Positions 55,401-64,000 of a stretch of 64,000 nucleotides of DNA are shown here, piece by piece; the stretch's first letter is position 1, and each line of letters begins with the position of its first letter. The stretch lies in NCBI RefSeq assembly GCF_963259705.1, contig NC_081840.1:151960282-152024281 (forward strand), given 5' to 3'. The position numbers were made by a program, and so were the translations under genes. A model generated the notes under the pieces. It saw only the letters and a list, made by a program, of their open reading frames with translations, was not told the DNA's origin and did not search any database. This DNA is from Myotis daubentonii (Eukaryota > Chordata > Mammalia > Chiroptera > Vespertilionidae).

Positions 55401-56590
55401 TGAGATTACTTAGCATAAAAATATAGAAATTTAATTTAATCAGCATATTAAAGAGATTTCCCAAGAAAGGAAGATGTCTAAAAATTAGCCCTTCACCTTA
55501 TTTTACCTCCTACATAATTGAGAGGTTGGTTTTTATTATAGTTAATTTACCCCCCGTGATCATTATCCCACAAGTAAAAGGCTCACACTCACACTTTTAG
55601 AAATCGTAATAATTGTGTGTAATCAAAATACTATAACATACAGAACAGACTGTGTTTGCCTTGTGTTTTAAGTGGACAAATTATTAGTATATGGATTTGT
55701 TTGGGCTATCCTTAGCAACAGGATCTTGGCAGCTCAAGCTATGCTCAAGCTAGGCACAGCCATCTTTTCTAGGAAGAGAGAGAAAAATGATCCAGCAAAC
55801 CAGTCAAAGTTTTAAGTATCCCACAAAAACGATGACTCATTCTATGACTCCAATACTGTAAAATCTCTAAGGAGGTGAATTTTGAGAGATCTCAGAGTTA
55901 ATTTTATTTTATTTATTTATATTTTTTGGTCAGTGACTGTTTTTTAAATAAGCCTTTCCCTTTCCATAGCCACTCTCCGCCTACACAGCCAACCCCACTT
56001 CGCAGGGTACTTGTGTCTACATTCTCCGCCATTGTTCCCCAGATGGGCACAGCCCATAGCCTCTCTTCCTGTGACAGTAAATTTCACCAGCACAGAAACC
56101 ACGACCTCTCTGTTCTCCGTGCACATTGCGATGTCTAGGATGGCATTAGGGGTGGAGTAGACTCGACAGAGAAGTTTTGAGGACGGATTATAGTAGGAGG
56201 AACGGGCAGAAGTAGGGAAGGAAGGTGGACGGAGAGGATTATACATAAGTAAAGAGGTCAGGGAGATGGTCTCAAGACTTTAATAACATGGAAACCTATT
56301 TATTATATAATATTAAATTAAAAATCAGATTATAAAATAGTATGTGCAGTATTCTATTTTGTTTAGAAAAAAACACAGTATGTAGACATATACACGCTCA
56401 GATGCATATACATACAGTAATACTCACAGGGCCTCTGTCAGAAAGATAGACACCACAATGTTAGTGGTTATTTGTACATTATGTGTGATTTTTATTGTGT
56501 GTATATCTACTTGTATTTTCTAAATCTCCTAAAACGAACATGTGTTATTTTTGTAATTAAGAAAAAACATTTTAAAAAATAAAACTGAGT
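55401..56590. other. DNA without recognised gene
   Basis: AT-rich on both sides of a GC-richer block (55960-56250) that looks like an unassigned old repeat or unique DNA. No exon supported. Confidence 0.35.
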
Positions 56591-57228
56591 TTTCCACTTC
56601 TAGCTGTAAGAGAACAAGTGTCCAGAACTGTCTTTCTGCTTTAACAGAAAATTAGACGATGTTTTAAACAAATGCACACAGAACAGCAATGCTGTTGGGA
56701 AACAATGGAGATGAGTCTTTTAAGCAACCTAGATTCAGCCTGAAGGCAGTTTGTGATCTTGGCACCAAACAGCACCAGGGGGTTTCACTGAGTTGAGGAG
56801 GTAGGATTGGAGCCTGGGGAAGCTTAGGCAACTAAAATTTGTGAGGCAGAGTAGAGAACAGGAAGAAGTCACACAAGCAAAGAGCTCAAAAATCTGCATA
56901 TGGGTTCTCTTGAGTCTTCAGTTGGAACCCATTTGCTCATAATCAAGGTAAAATGCCTTAGTTTGCAAAGAGCATATTCCAGGGAAAGAAGAAGTACTGG
57001 GGAACTGTAAAAAGAGCAATTTTTAGAGTTCATACAGGGATAGGAAGTGTTCACAATCCCTACAGTCAGGCTAGAGAGACCTTGTTGAATACATGGACAA
57101 TCAGTGGATTGCCTCAGCAGTGAAACCTATAGGCAAGACTACACAGACTTGCCTTAAAATAGCTTTAAAACAATAGCTTTCTAGTGAAAAAGTCAAAGAA
57201 GACTAAAAATAGCTTCAATATTTTTAAA

Positions 57229-57448
57229 ACCTTTTTAAAATAATTTTTATTGATGTCAGAGAAAAGAAGGGAGAGGAAGAGAGAGATAGAAACATCAATG
57301 ATGAGAAAAAATCATTGATCAGCTGCCTCCTGCACACCCCCTACTGGAAATCAAGCCACAACACGGGCATGTGCCCTTGACTAGAATCGAACCTGGGACC
57401 CTTCGGTCAGCAGGCTGGCACTCTGTCCACTGAGTCAAACCAGCTAGG
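57229..57448 (-). repeat. VES-type SINE
   Basis: Minus-strand element with head CCCTAGCTGGTTTGACTCAGTGG, GGTTCGATTCTAG, GTGCAGGAGGCAGCTGATCAATG and an AT-rich tail. GCTTCAATATTTTT is present at both flanks (57212 and 57449). Confidence 0.93.
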
Positions 57449-57732
57449 GCTTCAATATTTTTTTAAAGGAATACAGCACAATCTAGTAAACGGTTTTCTA
57501 AAATTCACAATGGCTAGCAATCAATAAAAAAATTATTAGACATGCACTAAGGCAAGAAAATGGGAAACATAATTTTAAAAATCAGTCAGTAGAAATAGAC
57601 CTAGAAATGACGGAGATGATGAATTTATCACACAAAAGCATAAGTTATTATATGTTCGATATGCTCAAGAATGTAGTGGAACACATGAACCTAATGAAGA
57701 AAGAAATGGAAGATATAAAAGATAAAGGACCA

Positions 57733-58170
57733 GCCCTGGCTGGGTAGCTCAGTTGGTTAGAGAGAATCATCTTTTTTTAAAAAATATTTTATTGATTTTT
57801 TACAGAGAGAAAGGGGGAGGGATAGAGTTGGAAACATCGATGAGAGAGAAACATCTATCAGCTGCCTCCTGCACACCCACTACTGGGGATGTGCCTGCAA
57901 CCAAGGTACATGCCCTTGACTGGAATCGAACCTGGGACCTTTCAGTCCGCAGGCTGACGCTCTATCCACTGAGCCAAACCGGTTAGGGCGAGAGCATCAT
58001 CTTGATACACCAAAGTTGAGGGTTTGATTCCTGGTTAGGGTACATACAAGAAGAAACCAATGAATGCATAAATAAGATGAACAACAAATCAATGTTTCTC
58101 TCTTCCTCTCTCTCTTTTCCTACCTTTCTCTCTCTTTAAAATCAGTCAACAAATAAATAAAAATAATCTT
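57733..58170 (+). repeat. Older bat SINE, split by a VES SINE
   Basis: The head CAGCCCTGGCTGGGTAGCTCAGTTGGTTAG lies at 57731-57760. The body resumes at 58003 (TGATACACCAAAGTTGAGGGTTTGATTCCTGGTTAGGG) and ends in a CTCTCTTTAAAATCAGTC tail. A VES SINE in opposite orientation sits in between. Confidence 0.92.
57773..57990 (-). repeat. VES SINE nested in an older SINE
   Basis: Complete minus-strand VES with CCCTAACCGGTTTGGCTCAGTGG and GGTTCGATTCCAG. The duplication AGAGAATCATCT / AGAGCATCATCT lies at 57761-57772 and 57991-58002. Confidence 0.97.
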
Positions 58171-59090
58171 TAAAAAAAGAGGATCAAATGGAAATTCTAG
58201 AAATGAAAAATACAATAATTAAAATAAAAATTTTATTAAATGTTATTAACAGCATATTAGACACTGAAGATGATAAGATCAATGAACTTGAAGATATGAC
58301 AAAAGAAAACTATCCAGAATAAAGCACAGAGAGAAAAACAGTGAAAAACAGTGAGCAGAAGCTTAGTGCACCGGACAACATCCAGTGGTCCAACAGACGT
58401 GTAGTTGGAAGCTTGGCAAAAAGTCTGTGTGGGGGGGAGTGGTGCAGAAAAAGTTAATGTTACAATTTTCTAAATTTGATAAAGTTTTATAAACCTGCAG
58501 CTCTAAAAAACTCAATAAACTCCCAAGAAGAGTTAACACAAAGAAAACCACAAGACCTATGTTAATATTACTTAAAACCAGTAATAAGAAATAAAATCTT
58601 AAAAGTAACCAAAGAAAAGATATTAAAAGCACAATTAAAAAATGAACAAAGGTAAACTGAATCCAATAAAAATGTCTCTACTCCATGGAGAAAATGAGAA
58701 AGCAAGTCTTGGATTCGAAAAAAATATCTAATACATATACCTGACAGTGGACTTGGACCTGGAACAACTTTTACAACTCAGTAAAGGGACAACACAACTT
58801 TTTTAAATGAGAAAAATATTTGGACAAACATTTCATAAAATAAAGTATGCACCTTTCCAATAAGCACCAGAAAATATGCTTAACTTTATGCAAATTGCAG
58901 ACATGCACAACAAAACCACAGTGAGATACTACTGCATGCCCTCTCAGTGGCTAAAACTAGAAAGGCTGACAATACCAAGTGTTGAGGAGAATGTGGAGTG
59001 ACTGGAAGCTCATATATTGCTGGTGGAGAAATTAAATGCACCAGCGGCTTTGGAAATCATTTGACAGGTTTGTGTAAAGGTAAACTTATG

Positions 59091-59619
59091 GGACCAGAGG
59101 AGGCTCTGGAGCTGTCACAGCATGTGGCCTTTGCTGCGCTCCTCTATTATTCCCTAAAGACCCTCGTTCCTCTGTATTTTCAAAGTCCTCCGGAAGCTGC
59201 CTTCCAAAGAGCCGCTGTGAGAAACTGCTGTTTGGAAAGCTGAAACCCGGAGGTCTTTTCCCCAGGCCCTTTGGGAACTGCATACGTGCACCTCCGTGTG
59301 AAAGAGAATGTCCGGTGCTTATGTCTTTAAATGCCCAGAATTACAGGAGTTTTCCTCAGATGGTGACTCCAGCCACATTGCAGGAGACTCGCCTGTGGGA
59401 CAGCCTCTCCAGCCGCCCCAGCGCCCTGCCCGGGACCCCGGGGCCACGGAAGGCTGATGGCTCGTGGAGTCCTGTGGAGTCCAGGACCTTGGCTTTTTCA
59501 GGCAGGACCTGGGGTGTGAGACATAAGTGTGCCAGCGTGGGCCCTTCCGAACACCTTTCCACCCGCAGCGTCTCCTGGTGTCTGCTTTTCGTTTTTACAA
59601 TGAGTGTGTGTTACTGTCG
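59091..59619. other. GC-rich unique DNA, no supported gene
   Basis: Overlapping frames on both strands (up to 103 codons) without domain or splice structure. Confidence 0.4.
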
Positions 59620-60045
59620 TTTATAATGCTAAAATACACATGCCAGGAAACTTACCATCTTAAGCACTGTCAGTGTGTGGTTCAGTAGCATGAAGCACAT
59701 TTATGTTGTATCACCATCACCACCATCCATCCACAGAACTTTCTATCTCAAACTCTGTCCTCATTAAACACGAACTCCCATTGCCCCCTCCGCTGGCACC
59801 CACCATTCCACTTTCTATCCCTGTGAACTTGACTATCTCGCGTAAGTGCACTCAGCATTTGTCCTTCTGCGACTGGCTTATTTCACTCAGCATAATGCCC
59901 TCCATGCTCATCCATGCTGTAGACATTTTAAGGCTAAATAACATTCCACGGTGTGGATAGACTAGCTTGTGTGTGTTCATCTAAGCTTCAATGGACACTT
60001 GGGTTGTGTCACTTCTTTTAATAAATAACAATTCTTTTCACTTGG
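59620..60045 (-). mobile_element. Old L1 3' region in antisense
   Basis: TTATTTCACTCAGCATAATGCCCTCCATG, CCATGCTGTAG..TTTTAAGGCTAAATAACATTCCA and CAATGGACACTTGGGTTGTG are antisense L1 3' wordings. Confidence 0.8.
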
Positions 60046-61935
60046 AAAGCAACATTCCGTGACACTCGTCTCTCAGAAGCTCCTTTCGCAGGGACCGTGG
60101 TTCAGGTCGTGTTGGCTCTGGCGTGCTCTGGATCCTCAGATTGGCGCCAGGACATCTGAAGCGGCACCTGCAGAGCGTGAGCAGGGAACCTGCAGCTCTG
60201 GAAAGCGAGCTGCGGTCCCTTTCTCGTGTGCACATGAGTGTGTGCTGTGGGTGTGTCTCCCTCCGCGGGCCAGGACCCTACGGAATAATGTCTTCATCCA
60301 GCGGGAAAGCACAGCCCCTTCCTTCAAAGGAGGAAAAAATGTGAAAGCTACGTCATGCTTTTCTTTCTTTTATCGTTCTTTCTCAACTTGCCATATTTTT
60401 ATTTGCAATTTATAATTGTTGTAAGAAAATCTAAAAATTTCAACTATTAGCATGAATGTTACTATTCACCTTTATATTGTGCAATACCGTTTTAAATGCA
60501 AATATCAGAGCATTTAATTTGTATGCAGAATCACTGAAATGACACAATCGTTTGCTGGCTCCGCCTGGATAATGCCTCCAGGCAGGGAAGGGGGTGGTGG
60601 GGTGCAGACACCTGCTGCATCGGACTTTACAAACACAAATAGGGGGACAGGTGGGTGCCAGCGGAGGGGGCAATGGGAGTTAGTGTTGGGGATGTGGAGA
60701 TGGCCACTCCGGCTGGGGCCCTGCAGCTTGAGTCCAGGCTCCGGGATGCTGCAGCTAGTGGCGGCCAGGCCTCATGCAGACAGCTCCTCCTCCACTCTAC
60801 TGCTTGCCTGGTGGCCTCTGCCCAACAGCAGGGGTCATGCCCTTGACCCCAACCTCTCTCCAAGACCTCATCCAGACCCCCTGGGGTCACTGCCTCTCCC
60901 AGCTCTCTGCTCTGTCTGCACACAAGACGCCAGGACCACCTGTCTGTACAGCTCCTACCTCTACCAACCATTAGACCACAGGGAGTACCCGCAAGTCTTC
61001 ATCATGATCAACAGAGAAATGCAAGGATCAAGAAGACTGGTTGAGCTCTGGCTCCAATCAGTCCAAGTTCCCTTTCATCCGTGGCTGCCCTGTGTGTGCC
61101 CTGTGCTTCCTATATTTATCCTCTGTCTCCTTCCAAAAAAGGAGTCGAGGCAGCTGCTTGCCCTGGGTACCTGGAACCGTCCCAGGACTGTCTTCTCATT
61201 CCAAGTTTAAACAGTAATCTCTCCAAAAATATGGCAAAGGGAAAGTGCTTTCTGTACAATGTCAATACCTCTCTGTTTGCACCGATCGCTATAGCAACTG
61301 CAGCTAACCATTGGGTAGCGTCTATGGTGAGACTACCTTGGTGGCTAATAGGGCACATCCGACCTCTACCATGTTCCCTACTTTTACACTAGAAGTTCAC
61401 TTCCACTTTACTTTGCTTTCTTTTTGTGTTTATGTATTTCACATGTCACACTGTGCTTGTATGTGCAGTGAGACAGTGAACAAACCGACCTGAGCAGTTC
61501 CGGTGCTGCTGCCCCACGCTGCCCCCCCCCCCCCCGCCCTCACCCCACAATGTCATCTCAGTGACCCCCAGATAGTGGGAATCAGAAGGGACGTCTTACC
61601 CCTCAAAAGCTCACAGTACCATCAAATAAACAGACATTTCTCTGCTCTGCTGTGAGAGAGAAGGTGGAGTGGCTGTCACCCCTCTTCTTGCCACTCACTG
61701 CACCCAGGCAGGTAGAGGAGTGACATGGCACACCTGCAGGGCTATTCTTATGAGAGGCAGAGCAGATCCCACCCTGCCCAGGGTTTCCACGGGGCCACAG
61801 GGGCACCAGCTGTTTGGGGAAGGACCGAGAGGAGAGAGCAGAGCTGAGTGGACAGGCTCGAAAGAGCCCCCGGAAGCATAGACCTCTGTTTAAGTCATCT
61901 GCTTGGTTCTGCTTCCAAAATTTAGGAGATGGCAG
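60046..61935. other. Mostly unique DNA, no supported gene
   Basis: Moderate GC with a C-run at 61522-61539. A 223-codon plus-strand frame (60539-61210) and several overlapping frames show no family that I recognise and lack paired splice sites; they may be chance. Confidence 0.35.
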
Positions 61936-61941
61936 TTGGAA

Positions 61942-62047
61942 TATTTATTTTTTGGTTAATCCTTACTCTAGGACATTTTTTCCAATGACTGTTCAGAGAG
62001 AGTAAAAGGGATGAAGGGATGGTGAGAAGGAGAGAGGGAGGGGAGAA

Positions 62048-62105
<58 letters not shown>

Positions 62106-62239
62106 ATCAATGTGAGAGAGATACCTCGACTGGCTGCCCCCTGCACACACCCCAACCAGGGCCAGGGATCAAACCTGCAACCCAGGTTCATGCTGAGACC
62201 CTTTGGTGCATGCTCTAACCACTGAGAAACCGGCCAGGA
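61942..62239 (-). repeat. Older bat SINE with (AG)n
   Basis: Minus-strand head CCTGGCCGGTTTCTCAGTGGTTAGAGC, B-box region GGTTTGATCCCTGGCC, a 52-bp AG/CT microsatellite (62050-62101) and a tail with TCCTAGAGTAAGGATTAACC. Confidence 0.9.
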
Positions 62240-62533
62240 CAAAATTTTGATTTTTAAAAAAAGCATATTCACCACAGAAGGAGTGAAAGGCCAATTAAGT
62301 AGGCTGAGGGGCGGGTGCTGAGCTTGGTGACAAGGAGGCCAGGCTGGCATTGCGCTGCCCAGGGACCTCCACTCCCAGACAAGCCTGTTATTGGTGAAGT
62401 GACTTGGGGAGACAGGGCCATTGGGGGCCTTTGGTGGCATGACATGGAGCTTGAACTTTCTTTATAATTACGTAGTCATGATAACAAGAACACTGAGCTT
62501 CCAAATGAAATCTTTTTTAAAAAATCCTACTGT

Positions 62534-62748
62534 GGCCCTAACCAGTTTGGCTCAGTGGATAGAGCATTGGCCTGTGGACTGAAGGATCCTGGGTTCGATT
62601 GTAGTCAAGGGCACATGCCCAGGTTGCGGGCTCGATCTCCAGTAGAGGGTGTGCAGGAGGCAGCCAGTCAATGATTCTCTCTCATCATTGATGTTTCTAT
62701 CTCTCCCTCTCCCTTCCTCTCTGAAATCAATAAAAATATATTTTAAGA
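62534..62748 (+). repeat. VES-type SINE
   Basis: GGCCCTAACCAGTTTGGCTCAGTGG, GGTTCGATTGTAG, CTCCAGTAGAGGGTGTGCAGGAGGCAGCC and CTGAAATCAATAAAAATATATTTT. The flanking duplication is blurred (CCTACTGTGG and TTTACTGTGA). Confidence 0.94.
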
Positions 62749-64000
62749 AAAAGTAATTTTACTGTGAAACTTGCTTTAGAAAACATAACCTCTGTACACC
62801 CGGATTTATCCTTGAGTGGCCACACATGACTCATTCCCAAGACTCTCTAAGCATTCCTGTGCTGCCTATGCATTTTCAAAATCCATCCAGCAGTGCAAAC
62901 GTGCACCAAGAGGCAACAGAAAGAATTTAGAGCCACTTTTGCAACCATTTAAAAGTTAACACTGGGATTTTATCTAAGACTTCTGTTACTCCCTTCCTTT
63001 TCCTGTAGTGTGGACATTTCGGTTTAATTATTATGGTAAGAACACTCACTCACCATGAGATCTGCCCTCTGAACAGATTTGAAGTGCACGACGCCATATT
63101 GTCGTCTGCATGTACAGCGTGTGGAGAAACTGGAGCCCTGCACACTGTGGGAATGCAAACTGCTGGCATTACTTAGGATAATTTGAATGGATTTGAAAAC
63201 CAAACTTTTTCTCCGTGTGGAAGGCATCCGTATTTGCAATGTGCCTGTGCATTTTAAACAGCCACTGACAGCTGCCTGGGGTACCAAGGCCCCATCCGCT
63301 GCAGAAAGGAGGCATGGAGGTGAAGATGCCGCCTGGCCTTCTGCTCCTGCCACGGTGCCCTGGGCACCTGGGAGCTCCTGGCAGCTCCACGGGCCTTCTC
63401 CGTGCCCCGGCCAGGTGCCAGGTGACCAGTAGCCTGGGCTGTGCTGCTCACAGGAATAGACAAAGCCACTGTCACTCAGCGACCCACTGCCTGCCAGGCT
63501 GGGTCCCCATCGGACCCCACCGCTCAGGGGCTCTGTCAGTCCTCACCTGGCACCTGTCCACACACACAGGGAGGTAGAGCAAGACCTGCTGGGCGACGCA
63601 CTGGGGGTGACAGCAGAAGTAGGGATGGGAAAGGAGGCGCCTGGGGAGACAGACTCTGGGACCAGGGGCAGGGGATCGTTACGGCTAAGACGGCAGGGGT
63701 AGGCTGGACGTGCAATATCTTCACCTCCACGCCTTCCTTTTTGCAGAGATGGGCCCTGTGTAGCCCAGCCAGCGGGACATGCAAGGGCCCTGAGCAGAAA
63801 ACATGGTGATCCTAAGTGAGAGCGCTGTCGGCATAAAACACAGGGTCTCCGAGACTTCGAGTGAAAACGACATGCACTGTCTCATTGACAATCTTACGTT
63901 GCTTCCATGTGGAAATGATATCATGGATGTGGTGTTTAAATAAAATCCTTTATTAGAGTTACTGTTACCTGTTTCTTTGTACTCCCTAAATGTGGCACCA
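62749..64000. other. Mostly unique DNA, no supported gene
   Basis: An old L1-like scrap lies at about 63030-63180 (GTAAGAACACTCACTCACCATGAGATCTGCCC). The GC-rich part (63290-63720) has several overlapping frames (up to 122 codons) but no recognised domain or splice structure. Confidence 0.35.

Larger units (their letters stand above)
56591..59090 (+). mobile_element. Old L1/HAL1 in sense, interrupted by SINEs
   Basis: 5'-side text AACAAGTGTCCAGAACTGTC, ORF1-type text at 57580-58340 (GTAGAAATAGACCTAGAAATGACGG, GAAATTCTAGAAATGAAAAATAC, GATCAATGAACTTGAAGA) and ORF2 3' text at 58690-59070 (CACAACAAAACCACAGTGAGATACTAC, ATATTGCTGGTGG). All frames are short. SINEs lie at 57229, 57733 and 57773. Confidence 0.65.

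Noticed and set aside
60539..61210. 223-codon plus-strand frame
   Set aside because: No domain, other frames open over the same GC-rich DNA on both strands, and no splice or promoter signal that I can defend.

Overview
The window is nuclear DNA of a vespertilionid-type bat (Myotis, Eptesicus, Pipistrellus or a relative). This rests on repeat content: about twenty tRNA-derived VES-type SINEs, nine or ten non-autonomous Helitrons of the Helibat type (A/T insertion, terminal hairpin, CTAG end), SPIN-like hAT elements, a Tc1/mariner relic, and L1/HAL1 copies. No bacterial or organellar feature is present.

Only one host protein-coding exon is recognised with confidence. It is the first coding exon of DIP2C on the minus strand (4384-4468), in a CpG island at about 4085-5000. 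Bases 1-4383 are therefore the start of DIP2C intron 1. Everything above about 5 kb is the DNA upstream of the DIP2C promoter. In human the next gene in that direction is LARP4B (knowledge, not seen here). Nearly all other open frames are shadows of repeats or of GC-rich DNA.

Layout: 1-4.4 kb, DIP2C intron 1, with a 130-bp sequence present twice. 4.1-5.0 kb, promoter CpG island. 5-12.5 kb, mostly unique DNA with hAT elements and SINEs; at 8.1-8.5 kb two different hAT elements are stacked at one target site. 12.6-17.4 kb, an L1 3' end split by an ORF1-only HAL1-like element and by two adjacent Helitrons, followed by a 1-kb Helitron and a SINE. 17.4-20.5 kb, old L1, a Helitron and SINEs. 20.6-26.8 kb, a long internally deleted L1 interrupted by a SINE, a solo LTR and two Helitrons. 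27-34.6 kb, an old antisense L1 carrying a Tc1-type DD36E element, which itself carries an endogenous retrovirus with LTRs in inverted orientation. 34.6-45 kb, largely unique DNA with a SPIN-like element, an old L1, a 32-bp minisatellite and a SINE. 45-59 kb, old L1 pieces with a young L1, SINEs and three Helitrons. 59-64 kb, largely unique DNA with SINEs.

The most unusual structure is the provirus at 27713-31228. Both outer ends are U5 ends, each LTR has the same polypurine tract on its inner side, and the whole is bracketed by a matching 6-bp duplication (ATTTCC). It thus looks like one integration event but cannot be an ordinary provirus. Coordinates of repeats were read by eye from terminal motifs and target-site duplications; old L1 limits are approximate.
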